A stretch of 64,000 bases of DNA from Palsa-504 sp963744575 (GCA_963744575.1 CAVUUF010000009.1:103105-167104); one strand, 5' to 3'; shown: positions 38,938 through 47,944, counted from the first letter of the stretch. Numbers and translations are program-made. The notes: generated by a model from the sequence alone, not told the origin.

Positions 38938-39545
38938 CAGGATGACTCCTTCTCGGAAATGTTGTCTGGTCCTCCGGCCTGCCGCTCAGACGCGATCAGC
39001 TCGTTCAGCCATCGGACTTCCCGCTCCACTGATTCCAGGCCATGGCGATGCAATTCCAGGGTGTAGCTGTCCACCCGCTCCCTGGTGCGCGTAAAGGCCG
39101 CCCGAATGGCCTCCATGCGCTCCTCGAGCCGGCTTCGGCGGCCCTCCAGGATCCGGAGCCGCACGTCGGCCCTGGTCTGCCCGAAGAATGCGAAGTGAAC
39201 CCCGAACCCGTCGTCCTCCCACGCCGCGGGACCACCCTCGCCGAGTAGTTCCTGCAGCCGCTCCTTGCCCTCGGCCGTCAGCCGGTACACCTTCAGCGAC
39301 CGGCCACGCGACCGCGCCCGCGCGGCCCCGGCCGGGGCCGGCGGCTCGGCCTCGTCCTGCTCCGCCGCGATGAGCCCGGCGGCCTGAAGCTCGTGCAGGC
39401 AGGGATACAGCGACCCGTAGGACAGAGCCCGGAACGCGCCCAGCACGGTGTACAGGCGCTTGCGCAGCTCATAGCCATGCATTGGTGTCTCGCGCAGCAG
39501 CCCGAGCACGGCCAGCTCGAGCACGCCTGAGCGGTTGCGTCCCAC
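38937..39545 (-). CDS. PadR-family transcriptional regulator
   Basis: A 202-residue PadR protein with the N-terminal winged helix (LELAVLGLLRETPMHGYELRKRL, ALSYGSLYPCLHELQAAGLI) and a C-terminal helical dimerisation domain (RSRLEERMEAIRAAFTRTRERVDS). It is coupled to ino1 and probably represses that operon; a perfect ATGTATCG/CGATACAT dyad lies 96 bases upstream of its start. A GC-rich flexible segment (residues 65-85) separates the winged helix and the wing tip. Confidence 0.93.
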   Translation of the reverse strand: MGRNRSGVLELAVLGLLRETPMHGYELRKRLYTVLGAFRALSYGSLYPCLHELQAAGLIAAEQDEAEPPAPAGAARARSRGRSLKVYRLTAEGKERLQELLGEGGPAAWEDDGFGVHFAFFGQTRADVRLRILEGRRSRLEERMEAIRAAFTRTRERVDSYTLELHRHGLESVEREVRWLNELIASERQAGGPDNISEKESS

Positions 39546-39640
39546 GCTTCCCCCAGGAGATCGTGGTATCCCGACATGTCTCGGCTCGATGCCTCGCCGC
39601 GATATTTCGGGCCGTTAGATCAGGCCGTTAGATCGCCGCG

Positions 39641-39659
39641 ATGTATCGAACCGATACAT
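39641..39659. promoter_or_regulatory. Candidate PadR operator
   Basis: A perfect dyad ATGTATCG-AAC-CGATACAT; PadR repressors commonly bind ATGT...ACAT dyads. It lies between the divergent padR-ino1 and DUF5318 genes. A direct repeat GGCCGTTAGATC (two copies, 39611-39634) lies nearby. Confidence 0.65.
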
Positions 39660-39787
39660 ATGGATAGTACGCAGCGGTTCCCCCGGGCGCAAGTGTGCGC
39701 TGGTTTCCGCTGGTTCACCCGGCTTCCCGGCGAACATGAGCAAACCTGGGCTCGGCTCTCGCCGAGATCCGACGTACGCTGGCGAAC

Positions 39788-40192
39788 ATGACGTCAAGGC
39801 GTTCCGTCGTGGACTACGGGCTGGCCCGCCGGGCCATGCTCGCGTCCGTGCGCTCCGGGCACACGACGGTCGCCGACGTGTGCGACGCTCATCCCTACCT
39901 GCTGCGGGCCGCGAAGTTCCACGGCGAGCCCACCGAAGACCGCTGCCCGATCTGCCGGAAAGCCAAGCTCACCCACGTGACTTACGTCTACGGCGACGAA
40001 CTGGGCCAGTACGAGGGACGAGTCAAGCAAACTCGGGAACTTGCGCAAATGGCGGCCGAATACGGAGAATTCCGGGTCTATGTGGTCGAGGTCTGTCAGA
40101 GTTGCGGGTGGAACCACCTCGCTTCCTCTTACGTCCTCGGTACCGGCGAGCCCGCCGTGCGCCGGAGGCGGCGTGCGCGGTCCAGCCAGTGA
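39788..40192 (+). CDS. DUF5318 protein
   Basis: A 134-residue protein starting MTSRRSVVDYGLARRAMLASV. Two Cys pairs (CPIC near residue 55, CQSC near residue 107) suggest a zinc ribbon. It matches the actinobacterial DUF5318 family, of unknown function, usually found beside a PadR-ino1 pair and a class A PBP. It is divergent from padR and precedes the PBP. The basic tail after the second Cys pair (RRRRRARSS) is typical. Confidence 0.9.
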   Translation: MTSRRSVVDYGLARRAMLASVRSGHTTVADVCDAHPYLLRAAKFHGEPTEDRCPICRKAKLTHVTYVYGDELGQYEGRVKQTRELAQMAAEYGEFRVYVVEVCQSCGWNHLASSYVLGTGEPAVRRRRRARSSQ

Positions 40193-40310
40193 ACACGGTC
40201 TGCACGAGTTAACGTTTGACTCCGGCGGGTTCCCGGGACGAGCGGACCCGCCTTTCGGGTAGAGGTCGCATTTCCGTCAGCCGCGACCTCTGAGCCACCA
40301 GCGAGGACGC

Positions 40311-43160
40311 GTGAGCAGCACAGCTGATGACTTTGACGTTCGGTATCGCGACACCGGCACGGCCGGATCCGGACAGCCGGCCGCTGGCGGGGGCTATCGG
40401 GGCAGCGCCGGGCATATCGACTACGACCTGGGCTACGACGCCGAGGACTGGGACACGCAGGGGTTCCGCCGCCCGGAGCTGGACTACCTGGCCGGAGATG
40501 GACACAGCCAGCCGTCCGGCCACACCGGAGGCGGCGTCGGCACGGCGGTCCGCCCTGAGGGCCGTACCGCCGGCCAGCGGGACGGCAGCGACACGCGCGC
40601 GGCTACCGCGCAGACGAGCCAGTTGAGCTGGGAATCCGGCGCCGTCGGCGGTTTCTGGCCGACCGCGGCCCCCGGCCGGGACGGCCGCGGCGGCACTGGC
40701 GGTCCCGGCGGGCCGAGGCGGCCGCGGCGGCCGCGCGGCCCGGAGGGCTTCCGCGGCCCCGGCCGCCGCGGGCTCGACCGGTCCCTGGTCAAGGTCAAGG
40801 GCAGCTGGTGGCGGCACTGGACGTGGCGCAAGGCCCTGGGCGTGCTGCTGGCCGCGACCGGCGCCTTCGTCGTGCTCGGCGCCGTGGCGGTGGTCATGGC
40901 CTACGACCAGACGCCGGTGCCCACCGCGGCGATGGCGGCCACCGCCTATTCGCAGTCAGTGGTCTATTCCAAGGACGGCACCCTCATCGGCCGGTTCGGC
41001 ACCACCAACCGGCAGATGCTGACCTACGACCAGATCCGGCAGTCGAGGTGGCTCGTCGACGCGGTGCTCGCGGCCGAGGACCGGAACTTCTTCAACGAAG
41101 GCGGCATCTCGCCGACCGGCATCTTCCGGGCCGCCTACGACGACGTCAGGGGCAGCGACGGGTCGCTGCAGGGCGGCTCGACCATCACCCAGGAGTTCGT
41201 CAGGCAGTACTACACCGGCATCGGCACGCAGCAGACGCTCAGCCGCAAGATCAAGGAGATCTTCGTAGCCATCAAGGTGGCCAAGGAGAAGTCTAAGCCG
41301 TGGATCCTCACCAACTACCTCAACACCATCTACCTGGGTGACGGCGCCTACGGCATCGGCGCGGCCGCGGGAACCTACTTCAACGAGCGGGTGGAGGATC
41401 TCACCGCGGCGCAGGCCGCGGTCATCGCCGCCATCATCCAGCAGCCGAGCACCTACCCGCTGCCGCAGTACCGCGCCCAGCTCGAGGCCCGCTGGCGCTA
41501 CGTGCTCAACGGCATGGTGCAGATGGGGTCGCTGTCGGCGCAGCAGGCCGCCGCGATGAAGTTCCCGGTTCCCGGCGATTTCGTCCCGCAGCGCGTCGGC
41601 AAGCAGGTCTGGGACCCCTACGTCCTGAACATGGTCTACAACGAGCTCATCGGCGTGTACCACCTCAGCCAGTCACAGATCTACAACGGCGGTTACGTCA
41701 TCCGCACGTCCATCGACGACGCCAAGATGGCCGCGCTGTATCAGGCGGTCCGCGACAACGAGGCGCTGATGGACTCCAGCGGCGTCCCGTTCGATCCCAC
41801 CTACATGCACGCGGGCGCGGTCCTGGAGAATCCCGCCAACGGCGCCATCGAGGCCTTGTACCCCGGGCCCGGCTACCCAGGGGCGAAGTACAACGGGACC
41901 GGCAGGGTCATCACCAAGGGCTACTGCAAGAAGATCGCCTGTGAAGTGAACATGGCGGTCTACAACCGCGAGCAGGTCGGTTCCTCGTTCAAGCCGTACA
42001 TCCTCTCGACCGCGGTCAAGCAGGGCATGAACGTGCAGACCAGCACGCTCAACGGCTACGACAACCTGTGCATCGCGCCGGACACCCAGCCCCTGACGTA
42101 CTCGGCCGCGACGGCGCCGGCCTGCCAGAGCGGCTGGTACCCGGTGCACAACGACAGCGCCGGGGAGAACGGGCCGTACACGCCGCAGGTGGCGATGGCG
42201 GCGTCGATCAACGCCGCGTACGCGGACCTGTGGCACCGGGTGGCCGGCACCCACGGTGCGAACGTGGTCAGCATGGCCCAGGCGTTCGGCGTGAACACCG
42301 GCGCGGCCGGCATCACCGCGGGCCCGACGATGGAGGACCAGGCGGGCATAGCACTCGGCCAGGCCTCGCTGACGGTCGGCGAGCAGGCCACCATGCTGGC
42401 CACGATCGACGACAACGGCATCTACCACAACGCCCACGTGGTCACGTCGATCAACCAGAACAACGGCTCGCCGACGCCGGTCAAGATCAGCAGCTACCCG
42501 GTGTTCAGCACCGACCCGGCGCTCAACGCCGAAGAAGCTACCCAGGTGCAGTACGCGATGTCCGAGGACACCGCCCCGTACGGCACGGCGCCCACGGCCG
42601 GGCTGAGCAACGGCGAGGAGATCATCGCCAAGACCGGTACCACGAACACCGCCCAGTCGGCGTTCTTCATCGGCGCCATCCCCAGTCAGTCCCTGGCCGT
42701 CGCGCTGTTCACCAACCAGCAGGGCAGGGGCGACGAGTCGCTCAACGGGCTGGGCGGCAACTCCCAGGGCGGCTTCGGCGGCACCTGGGCCGCCGCGATC
42801 TGGCATACCTACGGCGAGGCCATGTTCGTCCCGCTCGGGGTCGAGCAGTTCACCCCGCCGACCTTCACCGGCATGCCCTGGAACCAGGTGCCGCCGGGCC
42901 TGCGCGTGGTGCCGACGAAGCACAAGGGGCACCGCCACCACAACCAGGGCGGCAACAACCCGTTCCCCCTCCCCGCCCAGGGTCCCGGCGGCGGGAACCC
43001 CAACCCCGGCGGAGGCAACGGCGGGGGCAACGGCGGGGGCAACGGCGGCGGCCAGAGCGTGAGCGCCGTCCCGGTGGGCGCGGCCGTGGGCGGCCTGTTC
43101 GGCCTGCCCTCGACCTGCCTGTGGGTCCGGCGTCGCCGACGAGGCCGTAGGCACGGTTAG
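40311..43160 (+). CDS. Class A penicillin-binding protein (transglycosylase/transpeptidase)
   Basis: A 949-residue bifunctional peptidoglycan synthase. After a cytoplasmic tail of about 170 residues there is one membrane anchor (WRKALGVLLAATGAFVVLG), then a GT51 glycosyltransferase with AEDRNFFNEGG and GGSTITQEFVRQYY. The transpeptidase has SSFKP (SxxK), SIN (SxN) and KTGTTNTAQSAFF (KTG). The C-terminal extension is Gly/Asn/Pro-rich with repeated GGGNGGGN. The GTG at 40311 follows GAGGA. It follows DUF5318 and precedes the mannosyltransferase-like gene by eight bases. All catalytic motifs are present. Confidence 0.95.
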   Translation: MSSTADDFDVRYRDTGTAGSGQPAAGGGYRGSAGHIDYDLGYDAEDWDTQGFRRPELDYLAGDGHSQPSGHTGGGVGTAVRPEGRTAGQRDGSDTRAATAQTSQLSWESGAVGGFWPTAAPGRDGRGGTGGPGGPRRPRRPRGPEGFRGPGRRGLDRSLVKVKGSWWRHWTWRKALGVLLAATGAFVVLGAVAVVMAYDQTPVPTAAMAATAYSQSVVYSKDGTLIGRFGTTNRQMLTYDQIRQSRWLVDAVLAAEDRNFFNEGGISPTGIFRAAYDDVRGSDGSLQGGSTITQEFVRQYYTGIGTQQTLSRKIKEIFVAIKVAKEKSKPWILTNYLNTIYLGDGAYGIGAAAGTYFNERVEDLTAAQAAVIAAIIQQPSTYPLPQYRAQLEARWRYVLNGMVQMGSLSAQQAAAMKFPVPGDFVPQRVGKQVWDPYVLNMVYNELIGVYHLSQSQIYNGGYVIRTSIDDAKMAALYQAVRDNEALMDSSGVPFDPTYMHAGAVLENPANGAIEALYPGPGYPGAKYNGTGRVITKGYCKKIACEVNMAVYNREQVGSSFKPYILSTAVKQGMNVQTSTLNGYDNLCIAPDTQPLTYSAATAPACQSGWYPVHNDSAGENGPYTPQVAMAASINAAYADLWHRVAGTHGANVVSMAQAFGVNTGAAGITAGPTMEDQAGIALGQASLTVGEQATMLATIDDNGIYHNAHVVTSINQNNGSPTPVKISSYPVFSTDPALNAEEATQVQYAMSEDTAPYGTAPTAGLSNGEEIIAKTGTTNTAQSAFFIGAIPSQSLAVALFTNQQGRGDESLNGLGGNSQGGFGGTWAAAIWHTYGEAMFVPLGVEQFTPPTFTGMPWNQVPPGLRVVPTKHKGHRHHNQGGNNPFPLPAQGPGGGNPNPGGGNGGGNGGGNGGGQSVSAVPVGAAVGGLFGLPSTCLWVRRRRRGRRHG

Positions 43161-43168
43161 ATAAGGGG

Positions 43169-44581
43169 GTGGATGCTCCGGGGTCGACGGACACGCGGTT
43201 TGGCGGCGGAGCCGGGCGCGCGGGCTCCGCCCGGCCCTTTACCCTGGCGGTCGCCCTCGGCAGCACCGGCGTGCTGGTCGCCGCGTCCGTCCTCGGCATG
43301 GCGCTCGCGTTCGCGGAGAAGGTGCCGTGCCGGTCCGGGGACTGGAACTACTACGCCAAGCAGTTCCAGCACGCCTGCTACACCGACATCTACCCGCTGT
43401 ATTACGGCGAGGGCCTGTACGCGGGAAAGGTGCCCTACACCGGCCACCCGGTCGAATACCCGGTGCTGATCGGCGGGGCCATGCAGGCCGCGGCCTGGCT
43501 GGTCAGGAACGTCAGCCCGGTGCTGCGGGGCCGCGAGTTCTTCGACGTCACCGTTGTCCTGCTCGCGGCCTGCGCGGTGGTCGGCGTGCTCGCCACCGCT
43601 CGCGCGGCCGGCCCGGACCGGCGCTGGCAGGCGCTGATGGTGGCGCTTTCCCCGGCGCTGATCCTGAACGCGTTCGTCAACTGGGACCTGATCGCGCTCG
43701 CGCTGACGGCGCTCGGGATCGCCGCGTGGGCCGCCCGGCGCGGCGGATGGGCGGGTGTCTGGTTCGGCCTCGCGGTGGCGACGAAGTTCTACCCGCTGGT
43801 GATCTTCGGGCCGCTGCTGCTGCTGTGCCTGCGGGCCGGGCGCATGCGCGAGTTCGCCAGGACCCTGGCCGCCGCGGCGGTCGCCTGGCTGGCCGTGAAC
43901 CTGCCGGTGATGATCGCCGCGCCGTCGGGATGGGCCTACTTCTACGTGTTCAGCAAGAACCGCGGCGCCGACTGGGGCTCGATCTGGTATCTGTTCGAGC
44001 ACTACAGCGTGCCCGTGCTCGGCAATACCCAGCTCAGCGCCCTGAACGACATGTCGGCGGTGTTCTTCGCCGCGGCCTGCGTCGCGATCGCCGCGCTCGC
44101 GCTGGCCGCGCCCCGCCGCCCGCGCCTGCCGCAGCTGTGTTTCCTGGTGCTGGCGGCGTTCCTGATGACGAACAAGGTCTGGTCGCCGCAGTACATCATC
44201 TGGCTGGTGCCGCTGGCGGTGCTCGCCCGCCCCCGGCTGTGGCCCTACCTGCTCTGGCAGCTGGCCGAGGTGGCCTACTTCTTCGGCGTCTGGGGCTACC
44301 TCATCTTCGTCTTCATCGGCGACGGCAATCAGGTGACCGGCTACCAGGGCATCAGCACCGGGTGGTACTTCGCCGCCCTGCTGGCCAGGTTCCTCACCGT
44401 AGGCCTGCTCGCCGCCTACGTGGTGCGGGACATTCTTCAGCCCGAACGGGATGTGGTGCGTGCCCGGGGACAGGATGACCCGGCCGGCGGCGTCCTGGAC
44501 GGCGCCGAGGACCGGTTCAGGCTCCGGCTGACGCCGGGGGCCTACCGGGCTAGGCGGGCAGGTGCTGCTTCAGCCAGCTGA
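43169..44581 (+). CDS. GT87-type polyprenyl-phosphate mannosyltransferase-like membrane protein
   Basis: A 470-residue protein with about ten transmembrane segments, starting at GTG. The early extracytoplasmic loop carries YYAKQFQHACYTDIYPLYY and PVEYPVLIGG, similar to GT-C/GT87 mannosyltransferases that use polyprenyl-phosphate-mannose. ATKFYPLVIFGPLLLL and TNKVWSPQYIIWLVPL are further family-like stretches. It could glycosylate cell-envelope lipids or polymers. It lies eight bases after the PBP gene and converges with the endonuclease gene, overlapping by 32 bases. Confidence 0.75.
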   Translation: MDAPGSTDTRFGGGAGRAGSARPFTLAVALGSTGVLVAASVLGMALAFAEKVPCRSGDWNYYAKQFQHACYTDIYPLYYGEGLYAGKVPYTGHPVEYPVLIGGAMQAAAWLVRNVSPVLRGREFFDVTVVLLAACAVVGVLATARAAGPDRRWQALMVALSPALILNAFVNWDLIALALTALGIAAWAARRGGWAGVWFGLAVATKFYPLVIFGPLLLLCLRAGRMREFARTLAAAAVAWLAVNLPVMIAAPSGWAYFYVFSKNRGADWGSIWYLFEHYSVPVLGNTQLSALNDMSAVFFAAACVAIAALALAAPRRPRLPQLCFLVLAAFLMTNKVWSPQYIIWLVPLAVLARPRLWPYLLWQLAEVAYFFGVWGYLIFVFIGDGNQVTGYQGISTGWYFAALLARFLTVGLLAAYVVRDILQPERDVVRARGQDDPAGGVLDGAEDRFRLRLTPGAYRARRAGAASAS

Positions 44582-45350
44582 CATCGGCGGCCAGGCCGCC
44601 GTCGTCATCGGGGGTCTCGCAGATGGCGGTCGCGCCCGCGGCGCGGACCACGCCGAGCAGCAGCCCGGGGTCGATCGTCCCGGCAGCGATGTTGGCGTGC
44701 CGGTCCCGGCCCGAACCGAACTCGTCCCGCGAGTTGTTGCAGTGCACCAGGTCGATCCGGCCGGTGATCGCCTTGACCCGGTCGACCGCGTCGGCCAGGT
44801 CGATGCCGGCCGAGTTGGCGTGGCAGGTGTCCAGGCAGAAGCCCACGCTGGCGGCGTCGTCCCCGGCGGCGCCGGTCACCGCGTCCCAGAGCCGGCCGAT
44901 CGCGTCGAGCGACCTGGCCATGGCGCCGTCGCCGCCCGCGGTGTTCTCGATCAGCATCGGCAGCGGCCGGTCGATCCGCTCCACCGCCTTGCGCCAGTTC
45001 TCCAGGCCCTCGGCGGCGTCCACGCCCGCGGTGACGTGCCCGCCGTGCACGATCAGGGCCTTGGCCCCCACCGACGCCGCCGCCTTGAGCTGCTGGCCGA
45101 GCAGCTTCCTGCTCGGGATCCTGATCCGGTTGTTGCTGGTGGCGACGTTGATGACGTACGGCGCGTGGATGTAGGTGTCGACGTCGGCGGCGGCGAAGGC
45201 GTCCCGGATCGCGGCGGGGTCGCCGCCGGGTATCACCGGCCCTTTCCAGCCCTGCGGATCGCCCAGGAAAAACTGGGCGGCGTCCGCGCCACGGGCGATC
45301 GCCTCGTTCAGCGGGTTGTCAACGTGGAAGTGGGCTCCGATGCGCGCCAT
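44550..45350 (-). CDS. nfo: Endonuclease IV family (AP endonuclease)
   Basis: A 266-residue xylose-isomerase-like barrel that cuts abasic sites in DNA repair. MARIGAHFHVDNPLNEAI begins the fold, and metal ligands are seen in YIHAPYVINVA, IVHGGH, MLIENTAG, FCLDTCHANSAGIDL, and DLVHCNNSRDEFGSGRDRHANI. Family length is 260-290. The 3' end overlaps the convergent mannosyltransferase-like gene. Assignment rests on the ordered metal-ligand motifs. Confidence 0.92.
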   Translation of the reverse strand: MARIGAHFHVDNPLNEAIARGADAAQFFLGDPQGWKGPVIPGGDPAAIRDAFAAADVDTYIHAPYVINVATSNNRIRIPSRKLLGQQLKAAASVGAKALIVHGGHVTAGVDAAEGLENWRKAVERIDRPLPMLIENTAGGDGAMARSLDAIGRLWDAVTGAAGDDAASVGFCLDTCHANSAGIDLADAVDRVKAITGRIDLVHCNNSRDEFGSGRDRHANIAAGTIDPGLLLGVVRAAGATAICETPDDDGGLAADVSWLKQHLPA

Positions 45351-45365
45351 GCCCCGAGCGTACCC

Positions 45366-45395
45366 GGGGGGCTCCGGGGGTCGTCCCCTCCCGGG
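45366..45395. repeat. G-rich hairpin repeat upstream of nfo
   Basis: GGGGGG followed by CTCCGGGGG, TCGTCCCC and TCCCGGG, matching the pattern at 12484-12511 and 36108-36140. It lies 15 bases before the endonuclease start. It can form a stem of CCGGGGG with CCCCTCCCGG, less perfect than the recF copy. Confidence 0.6.
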
Positions 45396-45412
45396 TCGGC
45401 TGAGCCCGGCGG

Positions 45413-45736
45413 CTAGGGGGTGAAGCCGCCCTTGGACAGGCCGAGGGCCAGCCCGACAAAACCGGCGATCATGCCGGTCACGAGCAGGATCCGCTGCTCC
45501 CGGGTGACCGAGATCATCTGCAGGTACAGCCCCACCAGTATCGACACCAGCCCGGTGGCGGTCGCGATGACGATCACCGCGGCGCCGGTGTGCGCGTTCC
45601 GGATGATCATGCCGAGGACGAAGGACACCAGGCCTAGCGCCAAGATGACGACGTCCAGGATGTTCTTGAGGCGACTCGGCTGACGGTCCGAGTTCATCAT
45701 GCCGGCACGCGAGTCGTCCGGGACAGCGCCTGCCAC
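45413..45736 (-). CDS. Small membrane protein, three transmembrane segments
   Basis: A 107-residue protein from GTG 45736, chosen because AGGAGGTGG lies five bases upstream. After about 30 hydrophilic residues (DSRAGMMNSDRQPSRLKN) there are three hydrophobic segments (ILDVVILALGLVSFVLGMII, AAVIVIATATGLVSILVGLYL, ILLVTGMIAGFVGLALGLS). No named family was recognised. It is divergent from rpsF, sharing the 280-bp intergenic region. A GTG at 45778 is a weaker start. Confidence 0.7.
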   Translation of the reverse strand: MAGAVPDDSRAGMMNSDRQPSRLKNILDVVILALGLVSFVLGMIIRNAHTGAAVIVIATATGLVSILVGLYLQMISVTREQRILLVTGMIAGFVGLALGLSKGGFTP

Positions 45737-45969
45737 GGTGACCACCTCCTGGCTGTCACGGCGAGCATCCGATTTCACCGGACAGTCTTCCCTGCTGGGG
45801 CGGAAGGGAATCCACAGGTTTCCGGCCACGGTTTCCCGGGGCACGGTTTCCCGGCCCGCGACGCGGTGCGCGATCCGGTTACCGCGTTCCCGCGATCTTG
45901 GGTAGACTGACCGGGCTGCGGACCACCCGGCTGTTGACCTGCGTCGGCTCGTGACCGCGGCACCTCCTG

Positions 45970-45986
45970 CCACGGAAAGACCGTGG
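45970..45986 (+). promoter_or_regulatory. Hairpin in rpsF leader
   Basis: Perfect arms CCACGG and CCGTGG enclose AAAGA, flanked by GCGG and CCGC that could extend the stem with an internal loop. It lies 32 bases before rpsF. Autoregulatory S6:S18-binding leaders in other bacteria have a stem with a CCG-containing bulge, so this may be such a site. The 45737-46018 spacer also has a duplicated CACGGTTTCCCGG (45826-45853) and a TAGACT -10 candidate (45903-45908). Confidence 0.4.
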
Positions 45987-46018
45987 CCGCATCAGTCCAG
46001 AGGAGGCTCAGGACGCCC

Positions 46019-46309
46019 ATGCGCCATTACGAGATCATGATCATCCTCGACCCCAACCTCGAGGAGCGCACCGTCCAGCCGTCACTCGACCAGTTCCTCA
46101 AGGTCGTGACCGGCGGCGGTGGCAAGGTAGACAAGGTGGACATCTGGGGGAAGCGCCGCCTGGCCTACCAGATCCAGAAGAAGGCCGAAGGCTTCTACGC
46201 GGTCGTGGACCTTACGGCGGAGCCGAGCGTCGTGCTCGAACTCGACCGCCAGCTCAACCTCAACGAGACCGTGCTGCGGACCAAGGTCACGCGGCCCGAG
46301 CAGCACTGA
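46019..46309 (+). CDS. rpsF: 30S ribosomal protein S6
   Basis: A 96-residue S6 protein, MRHYEIMIILDPNLEE at the start and KRRLAYQIQKKAEGFYAVVDL in the middle. It binds S18 on the small-subunit platform. It begins the rpsF-ssb-rpsR-rplI operon. GGAGG lies upstream. Complete and of normal length. Confidence 0.97.
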   Translation: MRHYEIMIILDPNLEERTVQPSLDQFLKVVTGGGGKVDKVDIWGKRRLAYQIQKKAEGFYAVVDLTAEPSVVLELDRQLNLNETVLRTKVTRPEQH

Positions 46310-46357
46310 CCCAAGATCCGTTTCCCACCAGAAACCGTTAGCGAACGGGAGTCCTCG

Positions 46358-46903
46358 ATGGCAGCAGGCGATACTCAGATCACGATCGCGGGGAATCTCG
46401 TGGATGACCCGGAGTTGCGGTTCACCCCGGCGGGGCAGCCGGTGGCGCGGTTCCGGGTGGCGTCCACGCCGCGGTTCCGCGATAACAGCACCGGGGAGTG
46501 GAAGGACGGGGACAGCTTGTTCCTGACCTGCAACGTGTGGCGGCAGGCGGCGGAGAACGCGGCGGAGTCGCTGACCCGGGGGATGCGGGTGATCGTGTCG
46601 GGGCGGCTGCGGCAGCGGTCGTATGAGACCAAGGAGGGCGAGAAGCGGACCGTGTATGAGGTCGAGGTGGATGACGTCGGCCCCTCGCTGCGCAACGCCT
46701 CGGCCAAGGTGAGCAAGGTCGCCCGGTCCGGCGCCGGGGACGGCGGCGGCTACAACGGCGGCGGCTACGGCGGCGGCCGCGGCCCGGGCGGCAGCCGGTC
46801 CTCCGGCGGTCCGGGCGGCGGCTATGGCAGCGGGGAGGCCGACCCGTGGGCGACCGACAGCCCCGGCGGCGCCAGCGCCTACTCCGACGAGCCACCGTTC
46901 TAA
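46358..46903 (+). CDS. ssb: Single-stranded DNA-binding protein
   Basis: A 181-residue SSB with an OB fold (residues 1-115: TQITIAGNLVDDPELRFTP, VASTPRFRDNSTGEWKDGD, RQRSYETKEGEKRTVYEVEV), a Gly-rich linker, and the acidic tip DEPPF that recruits repair and replication proteins. It lies between rpsF and rpsR, the usual place of the main replicative SSB. The linker is unusually rich in GGGYGG repeats but in frame. Confidence 0.97.
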   Translation: MAAGDTQITIAGNLVDDPELRFTPAGQPVARFRVASTPRFRDNSTGEWKDGDSLFLTCNVWRQAAENAAESLTRGMRVIVSGRLRQRSYETKEGEKRTVYEVEVDDVGPSLRNASAKVSKVARSGAGDGGGYNGGGYGGGRGPGGSRSSGGPGGGYGSGEADPWATDSPGGASAYSDEPPF

Positions 46904-46976
46904 CCAGTAACAACACAAGCCAGATACACAGAAACCGACCATCCCCGCCGCGGGCGGGGCTCTAAGGAGCACCACG

Positions 46977-47213
46977 ATGGCCAAGCCACCACTGCGCAAG
47001 CCGAAGAAGAAGGTTTGCGTGTTCTGCCAGGAGCGGATCGCCTACGTCGACTACAAGGACACCGGCCTGCTCCGCAAGTACATCTCGGACCGCGGCAAGA
47101 TCCGCGCCCGGCGGGTGACGGGCAACTGCACGCGCCACCAGCGGGACGTCGCGACGGCGATCAAGAACGCCCGCGAGATGGCGCTGCTTCCGTACACGAG
47201 CACGGCACGCTAG
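46977..47213 (+). CDS. rpsR: 30S ribosomal protein S18, zinc-binding type
   Basis: A 78-residue S18. The Cys pair CVFC at residues 14-17 plus Cys at about 51 fits the zinc-type (C+) S18, in contrast to zinc-free paralogs. TGLLRKYISDRGKIRARRVTG is the conserved core. It lies 73 bases after ssb; a GC-rich palindrome (CCCCGCCGCGGGCGGGG) lies in that spacer and may be a processing or attenuation hairpin. Confidence 0.97.
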   Translation: MAKPPLRKPKKKVCVFCQERIAYVDYKDTGLLRKYISDRGKIRARRVTGNCTRHQRDVATAIKNAREMALLPYTSTAR

Positions 47214-47227
47214 GAAGGCATGGGCAG

Positions 47228-47689
47228 ATGAGTCGTACCCCGATGAAGCTCATCCTCACCCAGGAAGTGAGCGGTCTCGGCGCCCCCGGTGACGTGGTGG
47301 ACGTGGCGGCCGGCTACGGCCGCAACTACCTCATCCCGCGCGGCTTCGCGATGAACTGGACCCGCGGCGCGGAGAAGCAGATCGAACTGATCAAGCGGGC
47401 CAGGGCGGCCCGGGAGATCCGCGGCCTCGAGGACGCCAAGGCCGTGGCGGAGCGGCTCGAGGGCCTGCAGGTCCGGATGCGGCGGCGGGCGGGCGGCAGC
47501 GGCCGGCTGTTCGGCTCGGTCGGCCCCGCCGACATCGCGGCCGCGGTGCGCGAGGCCGGCGGCCCGGAACTCGACCGGCGCCGCATCGAGGTCCGCGACC
47601 CGATTAAGACCGTGGGCACCCACCAGGTCCGGGTCCGGCTGCACCCCGAGGTCAGCGCCCCGGTCGACATCGAGATCATCGCCAGCTAA
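47228..47689 (+). CDS. rplI: 50S ribosomal protein L9
   Basis: A 153-residue L9. MKLILTQEVSGLGAPGDVV is the canonical N-terminus, after five extra residues from the ATG at 47228; the second ATG at 47243 is equally possible. YGRNYLIPRGFAMN binds 23S rRNA in the family, a helical linker follows, and the C-terminal domain begins at LFGSVGPADIAAAV. It ends the operon. The 450 bases after it hold repeats and a small reverse-strand gene, before dnaB. Confidence 0.96.
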   Translation: MSRTPMKLILTQEVSGLGAPGDVVDVAAGYGRNYLIPRGFAMNWTRGAEKQIELIKRARAAREIRGLEDAKAVAERLEGLQVRMRRRAGGSGRLFGSVGPADIAAAVREAGGPELDRRRIEVRDPIKTVGTHQVRVRLHPEVSAPVDIEIIAS

Positions 47690-47840
47690 GTCTCGTATCA
47701 CCAGCAACACAAATCTGTATATTTATTCGAGCTGCTGGAACTTAACGCGGAGCATTTCGGCTACCGGGAGGATCAGGTACCCCTGGAGGCTGTCGCATGA
47801 CTGGTCCGGTGCGGTACGTGTGCCTCCGATCGGAGCGCGC

Positions 47841-47936
47841 TGGCCCGTGGCCCGCGACCGGTCGTCCCGGAGGACCCGTCAGCATCACGCGTCCCGCCAG
47901 CCCCGCCGGGTTGACCCGGATCCGGGCTGGCGCCCG
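47841..47936 (-). repeat. 96-bp dispersed intergenic repeat, copy B
   Basis: Reverse-oriented relative to copy A at 4261-4356 with 90 of 96 identities and no gap. It lies behind rplI, in the stretch 47690-48140, where no gene was recognised. A tandem repeat (47945-47998) begins eight bases later. Confidence 0.85.
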
Positions 47937-47944
47937 GCCGGGAA

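Noticed and set aside
36148..39066. Forward open frame antisense to the MFS and ino1 genes
   Set aside because: It has no recognisable domain and lies opposite two well-supported genes.
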